NCBI GenBank assembly: GCA_964401455.1
Contig: CAYNYI010000075.1
Coordinates: forward strand, 1 to 15,533
Length of the DNA stretch: 15,533 bases
Direction: 5' to 3'
DNA from: CAYNYI01 sp964401455
Lineage (GTDB): Bacteria; Fibrobacterota; OXYB2-FULL-49-7; CAYNYI01
Shown here: positions 1 through 7,305 of the stretch, piece after piece
Layout: each line of letters opens with the position of its first letter
How positions within the stretch are numbered: the first letter of the stretch is position 1
Notes under the pieces: generated by a model
The model's input: the letters and a program-made list of their open reading frames with translations, nothing else
What the model was told of the DNA's origin: nothing
Database searches by the model: none
Made by a program: the position numbers and the translations under genes

Positions 1-969
1 ACTATAAACGCTCTTCTCTATGATACAGAAAAAGAAGAGGTCATTGATTATGTTAACGGTCGCGCCGACCTTGAAAACGGTTTAATACGCGCGGTCGGAG
101 ATCCTTTTGCGAGGTTCGCCGAGGACAGGCTTCGAATGTTGCGGGCTCTTCGTTTCAGCGCAAGATTCGGTTTCCCCGTGGAAGAAAAAACATATTCCGC
201 TATTGTCCGAAACGCCTCTTATATAAATGATATCAGTATGGAGAGAATCAGGGATGAACTTGTAAAATCATTTACCGGCCCTGCACCCGAAAAATATCTG
301 GATCTTCTATCGGACACGGGTCTTTTAAAGGAAGTACTGCCTGAGGTCGAGGCGCTAAAGGGAGTTTTGCAGCCGCCGGAATTCCATCCCGAGGGTGATG
401 TGTATGAACACACCAGGCTTATGCTGAGGCTCATGGAGGACAGGCCGGATGTGACTACCGCCTTTATGGCCCTGCTGCACGATATCGGCAAACCGCCTAC
501 AAAGACAGTTTCAGACCGTATAAGATTCAATAACCATAACAGGGTGGGGGCGGTTATGGCTGAAAAAGTGATGAAACGGCTGAAATTCCCGAAATCGATA
601 ACCGATGCGGTTTGCGAGGGTGTGGACCAGCATATGAATTTTATGAATGTTCAAAAAATGCGTGTAAATAAGCTGAAGAGGTTTATAAGGCGCGATACAA
701 TGCCTCAGGAAATGGAACTCCACAGAATAGATTGTCTCTCAAGCCATAAGGATTTGTCAAATTATTATTTTTTAAAAGAGAAAAAGGAAGAGTTTGGAGA
801 GGAGCAGATACGCCCTCCGGTAATAATAGACGGAAAGGATCTTATAAAAATGGGGTATGAGCCGGGGCCGCTTTTTTCAAAAATTCTCACAGAGATAGAA
901 GATCTGCAGCTTGAGGGATCTGTAAAAAATAAAGAAGAAGCCATTGCTTTCATCAGGAAAAATTATTAA
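1..969 (+). CDS. cca: CCA tRNA nucleotidyltransferase-type protein, 5' end missing
   Basis: The reading frame is open from the first base of the window, so this is the C-terminal 322 residues of a longer protein. Shortly after the start comes the class II nucleotidyltransferase signature FAEDRLRMLRALRFSARFGF (about residues 39-58 of the fragment), which binds nucleotide and the tRNA end in CCA-adding enzymes. An HD domain follows: YEHT (about 135-138), LLHDIGKP (about 158-165) and a further His in NNHNR supply typical metal ligands. This family adds or repairs the 3' CCA of tRNA in the cytoplasm, and the HD domain can carry phosphohydrolase activity. The catalytic head with its GxDxD motif lies outside the window, so a CC-adding, A-adding or poly(A) polymerase role cannot be excluded. 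The next gene starts 16 nt downstream on the same strand. Confidence 0.88.
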   Translation, partial: TINALLYDTEKEEVIDYVNGRADLENGLIRAVGDPFARFAEDRLRMLRALRFSARFGFPVEEKTYSAIVRNASYINDISMERIRDELVKSFTGPAPEKYLDLLSDTGLLKEVLPEVEALKGVLQPPEFHPEGDVYEHTRLMLRLMEDRPDVTTAFMALLHDIGKPPTKTVSDRIRFNNHNRVGAVMAEKVMKRLKFPKSITDAVCEGVDQHMNFMNVQKMRVNKLKRFIRRDTMPQEMELHRIDCLSSHKDLSNYYFLKEKKEEFGEEQIRPPVIIDGKDLIKMGYEPGPLFSKILTEIEDLQLEGSVKNKEEAIAFIRKNY

Positions 970-985
970 TCTTTTAAAACAGGTT

Positions 986-1840
986 ATGAAGACAAATATT
1001 CTCACAGCCATATTAACATTTACTTTTCTGGTAAATGCCGGAATGCATGACGCGGGAAGAGGTAAAACCGGGATCGGAGTTTCTTTTACTTATTCTTTTG
1101 ATAAACTCGATGCTTTTGGCGCGGCCATTGCCCGCCAGAAATATGTTGTCACAGATACGGGCGGTGAAGAAAAAACACTGCTTGGCGAAATGCTTTCTCT
1201 TGAGCCTTTAAAAGGAATGCCGGGAGGCCAGGGTGAGTTTCTGTATAAAATAAATCCGGTTTTCTCTGCGTCGCTGGGAGGAGGGTATTTTTCTAATTCA
1301 TGGCAGGGCCAGATGGTTTCCGGCGGCAATACAATTTCTTTCGGGGGGACAGTCAATCAGTCTATTGATACAATAAACCTTGATTATTCTCTTGTGCCGG
1401 TTTTTCTGATGGGCTATATGGTAGGTCGTTTCGAGTCCAACATAGTGTATAATTTCTTTCTCGGAACGGGAATTCAACTTAACTTTCTGGAACTTCAGTA
1501 CTCTTCGTCCGGTAAAAATATTTCGAAGGATTTCCAGGCCCTTACCGACCGTTCTTTTTCTGTTTCCGAATTTACACCGGGAATGAGATTTTCGGCAGGT
1601 ATGGAGTTTTTTATGGCTAAACGGTTTGCTGTGAAAGTTCAGGGGGATTACTATTTCTGCAAATTTCAGGAGTTAAATTCCGGTGATGGCCGGATCTATG
1701 AATATCAAAAGGAACTGAACGGATTAAAATCGAAAGTTCTCGGTCCTCTTAAAGATACCGATGATATCGAAGCCGCAAAACCGCTTATGCTGGATATAAC
1801 GTCCTTTTCCGCCGGAATTGGGTTTAACGCTTATTTTTAA
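986..1840 (+). CDS. Outer-membrane beta-barrel-like protein, unknown function
   Basis: The 284-residue product starts with a signal peptide: two charged residues, then a hydrophobic stretch ILTAILTFTFLV and a likely cleavage after NAG near residue 19. The mature part is rich in Gly, Ser, Phe and Tyr with alternating hydrophobic residues, and the protein ends in FSAGIGFNAYF with a terminal Phe, as outer-membrane barrels often do. No named family is recognised. ATG 986 is preferred over an upstream TTG at 944, because 944 lies inside the preceding gene and would put 14 residues ahead of the signal peptide. Upstream is only a weak AGG directly before the start. The next gene begins 13 nt after the stop, which suggests cotranscription. 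The barrel assignment is inference from composition and termini. Confidence 0.7.
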   Translation: MKTNILTAILTFTFLVNAGMHDAGRGKTGIGVSFTYSFDKLDAFGAAIARQKYVVTDTGGEEKTLLGEMLSLEPLKGMPGGQGEFLYKINPVFSASLGGGYFSNSWQGQMVSGGNTISFGGTVNQSIDTINLDYSLVPVFLMGYMVGRFESNIVYNFFLGTGIQLNFLELQYSSSGKNISKDFQALTDRSFSVSEFTPGMRFSAGMEFFMAKRFAVKVQGDYYFCKFQELNSGDGRIYEYQKELNGLKSKVLGPLKDTDDIEAAKPLMLDITSFSAGIGFNAYF

Positions 1841-1853
1841 AGAAGTTGGATTG

Positions 1854-2627
1854 ATGAAAAAAAGTTTATTACTGATCTTTATCCTGATGGCCGCTGTTTT
1901 TGCTTCGGAGGTTGAACTGCCTCGGAAAACCTCTCGTGCCGTGAACGATTTTGCCGGAATATTGAATCCCGGATTTGAATCCGAGGCCGAGCGTTATCTC
2001 CGGACTCTTTATGAGCAGTCAGGCTATTCGCTTGTCGCCGCGATAGTGGATTCGCTTGGCGGAATGAGTGTTGAGGAATACTCCGCAAGGCTTTTTCGAA
2101 AATGGGGCATCGGGGACAAGGATACTGACATGGGGCTTCTTATTCTTCTTTCAAGCGGGGAAAGGAAAGCCCGTATTGAAGTCGGATACGGAGCAGAGGC
2201 GCTTATTAATGATGCGAAAGCAGGCCGCGTTCTGCGTGATCATATGATTCCGTATCTGAAAAATAATGATTATGAACAGGCCCTTGCTTCTGGTATAAAG
2301 GCACTTTCAATGATTATAACAGACGGTAAAGGGCTCTCTGCCGCTGTCTCGGGTCGTGATCCCCGCGGAGGCCGGTACGGTCACTCTCAATATGGTAAGC
2401 AGGCGGAAATTTCCCCGCTCGGGCTACTGATACTCATTATTATACTCGGTTTTATGCTGGCGACGCCTTTCGGCAGAAGCCTTCTGTTTTTTATGGTACT
2501 TTCTTCTCTTATGGGTGGAAGGCGCGGGGGCCGCAGCGGTTTCGGAGGGGGTTTCGGGGGCGGAGGAAGTTTTGGCGGATTCGGGGGGGGAATGAGCGGC
2601 GGAGGAGGCGCTTCCGCTGATTTTTAA
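1854..2627 (+). CDS. TPM-domain (YgcG-like) membrane protein with Gly-rich tail
   Basis: This 257-residue protein has a signal peptide (MKKSLLLIFILMAAVFAS) followed by a TPM domain (formerly DUF477) at about residues 25-160. Recognisable blocks are NDFAGILNP, the helix around ERYLRTLYEQSGYSL, RKWGIGDKDTDMGLLILLS and IEVGYGAEALINDAKAGR. A membrane segment runs from about 188 to 219. The tail is the Gly-rich stretch (221-257) typical of YgcG-like proteins. The family sits in the envelope; a phosphatase activity has been proposed for some TPM members and others act in membrane-protein quality control, but the role here is unknown. The start follows the previous stop by 13 nt and a GTG/ATG further upstream would overlap that gene. 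Two genes downstream is lemA, a common neighbour of TPM genes. A run of eight G at 2583-2590 lies within the codons of the tail. Confidence 0.88.
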   Translation: MKKSLLLIFILMAAVFASEVELPRKTSRAVNDFAGILNPGFESEAERYLRTLYEQSGYSLVAAIVDSLGGMSVEEYSARLFRKWGIGDKDTDMGLLILLSSGERKARIEVGYGAEALINDAKAGRVLRDHMIPYLKNNDYEQALASGIKALSMIITDGKGLSAAVSGRDPRGGRYGHSQYGKQAEISPLGLLILIIILGFMLATPFGRSLLFFMVLSSLMGGRRGGRSGFGGGFGGGGSFGGFGGGMSGGGGASADF

Positions 2628-2642
2628 CTAAAGGACGGCTAA

Positions 2643-3383
2643 ATGGGTTACACAAAAGCAAAAGAATCGCTGGACAGGGCCGCGAGGCTTCTTGAGGAGT
2701 TTTTCGAAACGAACCTTGTATCTGTATGGGCATACGGTCCTGTGGTCAGAAACAATTATTCGAATAAAAAAGAACGGATTTTTCTCAGTGTTGTATTGAG
2801 TGATAATTCTCCTGAAAAGCTCAGAGGATTCAAAAAGCTGCTTGGCAAACTGAAAGGCACAAGGCTCAGTATCCCTTATGTTTTTACGGAGGAATATGTT
2901 AAAAACAGTCTTGATGTGTTTCCTCTGGAATTTTTTTATATGAAATCCGGCTATGATATGGTAAAAGGTCGTGATCTTTTGTCAGAGATAGAAATAGACA
3001 AAGAGGATATGAGACTTGCCTGTGAACGGGAACTCAGGGGGAAGGCACTGCATATTCGGAGCGAATTCGCGGAAGCGGAAGGCTCAGCCCGCAAAATGCG
3101 GGAACTCCTGAACGGAATCGTTTCTGTCTTCAGCATGGTCTTTTCGGGGCTTCTTCATCTGAAGGAAATTAAAATACCGGCGACAAAAGAGGAATTGTTT
3201 AAAAAAACCGAAATAGAGTACCTCGAAGAAAAAGGAGCCGTCTCGGATATGATAGACGCCTGCGAGGAAGATTCCGGTGACCCCGAAAAACTTGTGGAAA
3301 ATTTTTGTTTGAGGATTGATGAACTTATTTATAAAGTTGATTCTTTATATTTTAAAGAAAAAACAAAAGGAGCCGAGCAATGA
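2643..3383 (+). CDS. Nucleotidyltransferase-like protein, catalytic motif apparently lost
   Basis: This is a 246-residue soluble protein with no signal peptide or membrane segment. Residues 1-115 read like the polymerase-beta nucleotidyltransferase fold: a leading helix, then VSVWAYGPVV where active enzymes have a Gly-Ser, and a later FPLEFFYMKSGYDMVKGRDLL block resembling the strand and loop that close such domains. The G-S-x(n)-D-x-D metal triad is not visible: Pro replaces Ser after the Gly, and the next strand (RIFLSVVLSDN) lacks the paired acids. The C-terminal half is helical and could be a substrate-domain-like bundle. AAGGA at 2631-2635 sits 7 nt before the ATG. The stop overlaps the lemA start by 4 nt (ATGA), so the two are probably translationally coupled. 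The fold call is tentative; the product is best listed as hypothetical. Confidence 0.6.
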   Translation: MGYTKAKESLDRAARLLEEFFETNLVSVWAYGPVVRNNYSNKKERIFLSVVLSDNSPEKLRGFKKLLGKLKGTRLSIPYVFTEEYVKNSLDVFPLEFFYMKSGYDMVKGRDLLSEIEIDKEDMRLACERELRGKALHIRSEFAEAEGSARKMRELLNGIVSVFSMVFSGLLHLKEIKIPATKEELFKKTEIEYLEEKGAVSDMIDACEEDSGDPEKLVENFCLRIDELIYKVDSLYFKEKTKGAEQ

Positions 3384-4000
3384 AAAAAGCGCTTATAGTG
3401 CTGGGTATTGTGGCGGGAGTTTTTATACTTGCCGCTGTTCTGATTTTTTTCAACGGAATGGGAAAGATCAATAATTTTAATCGTTTAAAACTGGAAGCCG
3501 AGGAAGCCTGGTCTCAGGTGGAAAATGTTTATCAGCGCCGTGCCGATCTCGTTCCGAATCTTGTGGAAACGGTAAAAGGTTACGCCTCTCATGAAAAGGA
3601 AACTTTTTCAGCTATAGCCGAGGCGAGGTCGAAAATGGGCGGACAGATAAGTCTTTCCAAAGACGCTCTGAATGATCCGCAGGCGCTCGAAAAATTCGGC
3701 CGTGCCCAGGCAACCCTGGGCAGCGCACTTCAGAGGCTTATGATGGTCCAGGAAAGATATCCGCAGCTTAAAGCCGATAAAAATTTTATGGCGCTTCAGG
3801 ATGAGCTTGCCGGGACAGAGAACAGGATCGCTACTGAACGCAGACGCTATAATGAGGCTGTTAAAAATTATAATTACAAGATTATTGAAATGCCATGGGC
3901 CTTTCTCGCCAGACTCTACGGTTTTGAGAAAATGGCTTTTTTCAGAGCTTCGGAAGGTTCGGACAAGGTGCCCGAGGTTAATTTCTCGGGAAATGAATAA
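3380..4000 (+). CDS. lemA: LemA family membrane protein
   Basis: This 206-residue protein has a single N-terminal membrane anchor (about residues 4-25) and a helical LemA domain. The family hallmark is clear at about 44-75: AWSQVENVYQRRADLVPNLV followed by ETVKGYASHEKETF. A second conserved block is ENRIATERRRYNEAVKNYN, and the usual Pro-rich hydrophobic stretch that follows is IEMPWAFLARLYGFEK. LemA proteins are envelope helical-bundle proteins of unknown biochemical role and are often encoded beside TPM-domain proteins, as here. AAAGGAG (3366-3372) stands 7 nt before the ATG, inside the end of the previous gene, and the start and stop overlap as ATGA. The symbol is a family name and does not imply antigenicity or histidine kinase function. 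Confidence 0.95.
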   Translation: MKKALIVLGIVAGVFILAAVLIFFNGMGKINNFNRLKLEAEEAWSQVENVYQRRADLVPNLVETVKGYASHEKETFSAIAEARSKMGGQISLSKDALNDPQALEKFGRAQATLGSALQRLMMVQERYPQLKADKNFMALQDELAGTENRIATERRRYNEAVKNYNYKIIEMPWAFLARLYGFEKMAFFRASEGSDKVPEVNFSGNE

Positions 4001-4039
4001 GGTATTGTATTTAACACGGAAAAATTAATATTTTTAGTT

Positions 4040-4396
4040 ATGGCAAATTTTACAGATCAGGAAAAACAGGTGCTTTCTCAAGCTTTGAGCACTTTTATAC
4101 AGGTTGCTTCTCAGCAGTTTCCGAGAGAGCAGGTTGAAGAGCTCGCGGCGATGGCCGAGACAATAATGAAAAAAGCTGAGCAGGGAACCGACTCCACCGA
4201 AGAAAGTATGTCAGGGGGCCGTAAGCCTAAAGGCATAGGGGATGAATTTTTTGAGAATGTGTGTAAATCCTGCGATAAGTATGATCCTTCAGGAAATTGC
4301 CTTGATCCGGTTACAGAAAAGTATCCGGAAAAATGCGATCCAATTCTTGAGTATAAAAGAAATAAGGCTATGTCCGAAAGCCGGAACGGGGACTGA
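4040..4396 (+). CDS. Small four-cysteine protein, unknown function
   Basis: The 118-residue product is not a family I recognise. Residues 1-48 are predicted helical and hydrophilic. Residues 50-65 look like a flexible linker. The C-terminal part carries four cysteines at 75, 78, 87 and 99 in the order C-x2-C-x8-C-x11-C (FENVCKSCDKYDPSGNCLDP and on to YPEKCDP), with Pro and charged residues between them. This spacing suggests a zinc-binding knuckle or possibly an iron-sulfur site. There is no signal peptide. The start lacks a Shine-Dalgarno sequence: the 20 nt upstream are almost all A and T. The stop codon is directly followed by the ATG of the STAS-domain gene, so the two are very likely made together and may act together. 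Confidence 0.75.
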   Translation: MANFTDQEKQVLSQALSTFIQVASQQFPREQVEELAAMAETIMKKAEQGTDSTEESMSGGRKPKGIGDEFFENVCKSCDKYDPSGNCLDPVTEKYPEKCDPILEYKRNKAMSESRNGD

Positions 4397-4723
4397 ATGA
4401 ATGCAGAGCAATCCGTAGAAATTTTCAAGTACTCGGACGCGGCCGCTGCTAATAACGGAGCTGAAATAGTAAAAGTTATAGATAATGCCGATCGTGAGGG
4501 CAAATACGGTTTTCTGGTCGATATGGACCGCATAGATTTTATATACTCAATCGGCATCAGAGCGGTGATATCCGGGTATAAAGCCGCGGAAGACAGAGAT
4601 TTGAATTTTGGCCTCTTTAATGTCAGTGAGGGTGTCAGAAAAGCACTTGCGCTTGTAAATCTAAGTACGAAAATAAAGGTCTATGAAAGCGTAGATCATT
4701 TCATGGATGAGATAGAAATCTGA
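4397..4723 (+). CDS. STAS-domain protein (anti-sigma factor antagonist-like)
   Basis: The 108-residue protein is a single STAS domain. The core block is GFLVDMDRIDFIYSIGIRAV (38-57), matching the strand-loop-helix of SpoIIAA/RsbV-type antagonists. It is followed by the expected strand LNFGLFNVSEGVRKAL and the C-terminal strand KVYESVDHFMDEI. In SpoIIAA the loop reads D-S-S-G, with the first Ser phosphorylated. Here it reads Y-S-I-G (50-53), so Ser51 aligns with the phosphoacceptor while the Asp and the second Ser are changed. Such proteins usually switch partners with an anti-sigma kinase; none is encoded in the window. The ATG abuts the stop of the four-cysteine gene with no gap, and the next gene starts 11 nt after this stop. 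Confidence 0.88.
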   Translation: MNAEQSVEIFKYSDAAAANNGAEIVKVIDNADREGKYGFLVDMDRIDFIYSIGIRAVISGYKAAEDRDLNFGLFNVSEGVRKALALVNLSTKIKVYESVDHFMDEIEI

Positions 4724-4734
4724 AGGGCTCGGCT

Positions 4735-6522
4735 TTGCTCTTTTGTCTCATAATCCCGATCATATTCATGTTCCTTCAGGGCGGCTGTTCGGAACTGCAG
4801 CCGGTCAGCGCAGAAAACGATTCTTTATATTCCGGCATTGATACTTTGGGAAAGGACTATTCTTCTATCCCTTCTGATTCCTCTTTTACAGGCGGGGCTT
4901 TGTCTTTTCTTCTCCCGGCGGGGACATATCCGGTTGAAAACGGCAGCAGAAATTTCAATACCGACAGTATTTGGTTTGACGCTTATGAGGTATCAAACTC
5001 CGATTACTATGATTTTCTTTCGAATTTCTCCGATAGTCCGCCGGCGCGTTCTAAATACTGGATAAACGATTCTCTTCTGCTTGAATATCTTCTGCAGGAT
5101 TCCGGAAGTGCCGCCGAAAGGCCCTGGCAGTGGGGCTTTGACACGGCGGCAGTAGATTCTTTCTCTTTCTGGCCGGATACAGCCCTTAATTATCTCAGCG
5201 CAGACACCCTGGACGGAAAATTTGTGATCAGGCTTGAGAATTTTTATATGCTCAGAAATTATGCTGCCAGGCGAATTTCTTCTGAGCAGGGATCCGATAC
5301 CTCCAGCATAGATTCCGTAAGAATTTCCGCTGCCGCTTATGGGAGAGATGACTTCTTTACAGGGCCCGCAAGCCCCTCAGCGCTGAGAGACAGTATTGAG
5401 TCTGTAAGCTTGAAAAACGGTTACAGTCTCAGCGAATATATTGATTCTGTCGGTACGGCAATGGATTCAGCGGAACCTGATGACAATAAAGAACCGTATT
5501 TAAACCTGATTGATACTCTCTACAGAGACAGCGGCTATTTCATGGGCCGATCGCCTTATACCGACACTATTTCTTTTGCGTCCGAAACCGAATATGAGAA
5601 CCTGTTCGGGACCGTGATTCGTCTCATGGATTCCCTTGAATCGAGGGAATTAATTGAAGATGCTTCTTTTTCACTTTCTGATATCGTTTTTACCGAAGCG
5701 GCGAGAAGGTATCCCTTCATGGAATTCAGGCAGGCAGATTCCCTTATCGACAGCTCCGCTTTTGATACTTTGATTTATATTCAAGGGGGCGAAGACTTCA
5801 GCGGCTATTTACATATATTTCTGGACAGTGTTTCCGGCTTCGGCGTTTCGGACGGTTTTTACGGTTTTTTTGTTTGCCTTGATGTAAGGCGAAGCGATGG
5901 TTCCTGGTTCTCCGGGAAAAGTATCTTCGGTAATGATGAAAATGTGGAATCCGGGTATTCTTTTTTAAGCTCAAGGTTTGATAAAGCCGGGGTGGTAACC
6001 GATGCCGTTGATTCTATTACGGCCGGAAGGACCACGGGGGTTTACAATTTTCTTGACGGCGGGATACCGCTTTCGAAATATGATGACAGTCCTGTTACCG
6101 GAATTTCTGTATATGACGCCGCGTCTTATTGTGAGTCTAAAGGAAAACGTCTTCCCACCGCGGATGAATGGGAAGCCGCCGCTCACGGAAAAGACGGAAG
6201 GCCTTATCCGTTCGGAGACAGCGACTCTCTGTTGTCTTTGATGGCAGACTGGCCGGTTCCGTCCGACAGTAATAAGTTTGACAGAAGCGCTTTCGGGATA
6301 TACCATATGACAGGTAACCTGATGGAATGGTGTACAGACTCGGTCAGCGTGTCTCTTTCAGATTCCGGAGAATTTCCTGTAATGGGGGGCTCGTTCTGGG
6401 GTGTGCGTATGCCCGGTTCCATTCACGGGGAGCTTTTAAAAGGCCGGAACAGGCTATACTATAAAAACGGCGAAGAAAGAAATATAATTACAGGGTTCAG
6501 GTGTGTCAGAGATAATAAGTAG
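4735..6522 (+). CDS. Lipoprotein with a split FGE-sulfatase (SUMF1)-like domain
   Basis: The 595-residue product starts with a hydrophobic signal sequence and a lipobox ending LQGGC (Cys18). The FGE-like fold appears in two pieces. The N-terminal piece, about 55-112, includes LLPAGTYPVENGS and WFDAYEVSNSDYYDFLSNFS. The C-terminal piece, about 440-593, includes SPVTGISVYDAASYCESKGK, RLPTADEWEAAAHG, YPFGD, TGNLMEWC, MGGSFWG and a final GFRCVRD. Between them lie about 325 residues rich in Asp and Ser with no family I recognise. The catalytic Cys pair of true formylglycine-generating enzymes is not evident, since GGSFWGVRMPG has no Cys, so a structural or binding role is more likely. The start is a TTG with AAGGG (4723-4727) 7 nt upstream; a CTG at 4720, overlapping the previous stop, would add a Lys to the signal peptide and is a real alternative. 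Confidence 0.8.
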   Translation: MLFCLIIPIIFMFLQGGCSELQPVSAENDSLYSGIDTLGKDYSSIPSDSSFTGGALSFLLPAGTYPVENGSRNFNTDSIWFDAYEVSNSDYYDFLSNFSDSPPARSKYWINDSLLLEYLLQDSGSAAERPWQWGFDTAAVDSFSFWPDTALNYLSADTLDGKFVIRLENFYMLRNYAARRISSEQGSDTSSIDSVRISAAAYGRDDFFTGPASPSALRDSIESVSLKNGYSLSEYIDSVGTAMDSAEPDDNKEPYLNLIDTLYRDSGYFMGRSPYTDTISFASETEYENLFGTVIRLMDSLESRELIEDASFSLSDIVFTEAARRYPFMEFRQADSLIDSSAFDTLIYIQGGEDFSGYLHIFLDSVSGFGVSDGFYGFFVCLDVRRSDGSWFSGKSIFGNDENVESGYSFLSSRFDKAGVVTDAVDSITAGRTTGVYNFLDGGIPLSKYDDSPVTGISVYDAASYCESKGKRLPTADEWEAAAHGKDGRPYPFGDSDSLLSLMADWPVPSDSNKFDRSAFGIYHMTGNLMEWCTDSVSVSLSDSGEFPVMGGSFWGVRMPGSIHGELLKGRNRLYYKNGEERNIITGFRCVRDNK

Positions 6523-6528
6523 GGTTTT

Positions 6529-7305
6529 ATGAAAAAATATCAGCGCAGAGGAATAATCAGAAAAAAAACGGAAGCCGGTCCCGGTATATTCAGGATGAGT
6601 ATTGAGCTGCCGTTTGAAGAAAATGAGATAAAGCCGGGGCAGTTTTTGTTTCTCAAGCCTTTTGACGGGATCGCGCCTCTTTTAAGAAGGCCTTTCGGAA
6701 TAGCTTCTGCTGAAGACGGGCTTCTGGATATAATTTTTGATGTCAAGGGCGGAGGAACGCTCGAATTGTCAAAACGGGCGGAAGGTGATGAACTTGATGT
6801 AATTTATCCTCTGGGCAGAGGTTTTCCGCTCCATGACGGTAAAAAACCGGTGCTTGTCGCGGGCGGAATGGGTATTGCCCCCTTGCTTTTTCTGGCGGAT
6901 TATCTGAAAAATAAAGGCATAGAATATGCCTTTTATTACGGTGCCGCCACTTCTTCGAAACTGGTTTATGCGGAAGCCGCCTGCGGAGGAGCTTCCGGGA
7001 GCGGATTATATACCGATGACGGCTCTTCAGGAAAAAAAGGCCTGGTTACCGATGCGCTGGCACCCGACTCTTCCGAAGTGTATTACTGCTGCGGCCCAAC
7101 ACCCATGATGAAGGCAGCGGCAAAAGAGGTTATAAAAGCCGGAGTGGAATGCTATGTGTCTCTTGAGGAGAATATGGCCTGCGGTGTCGGAGTCTGTATG
7201 GGCTGTACAGTAGACCTGAAGCCGGCTAAGGACGGAACCCGAAGAACAGCAAGGATTTGCGCCGAAGGTCCGGTATTCAACGCGGGAGATTTGAATTGGT
7301 TTTAG
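6529..7305 (+). CDS. pyrK: Dihydroorotate dehydrogenase B, electron-transfer subunit
   Basis: This 258-residue flavoprotein passes electrons from the dihydroorotate dehydrogenase catalytic subunit to NAD in pyrimidine synthesis. The FAD-binding motif is RRPFGIAS (53-60). The pyridine-nucleotide site shows AGGMGIAPL (111-119) and CGPTPMM (188-194). The 2Fe-2S cluster ligands are Cys218, Cys223, Cys226 and Cys244, in ENMACGVGVCMGCTVDLK and ARICAEGPVF, the pattern specific to PyrK. The length is typical. AGGG (6521-6524) overlaps the stop of the upstream lipoprotein gene and is 4 nt from the ATG. The gene overlaps pyrD by 10 nt, which fits the 1:1 heterotetrameric complex made by PyrK and PyrD in class 1B enzymes. 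Confidence 0.96.
   Translation: MKKYQRRGIIRKKTEAGPGIFRMSIELPFEENEIKPGQFLFLKPFDGIAPLLRRPFGIASAEDGLLDIIFDVKGGGTLELSKRAEGDELDVIYPLGRGFPLHDGKKPVLVAGGMGIAPLLFLADYLKNKGIEYAFYYGAATSSKLVYAEAACGGASGSGLYTDDGSSGKKGLVTDALAPDSSEVYYCCGPTPMMKAAAKEVIKAGVECYVSLEENMACGVGVCMGCTVDLKPAKDGTRRTARICAEGPVFNAGDLNWF

Noticed and set aside
4111..4557. 148-codon minus-strand frame across the four-cysteine and STAS genes
   Set aside because: It lies wholly antisense to two well-supported genes and its product has no recognisable motif.
5971..6306. 111-codon minus-strand frame within the FGE-like lipoprotein gene
   Set aside because: Shadow of strong coding sequence; the + strand frame carries clear FGE motifs there.
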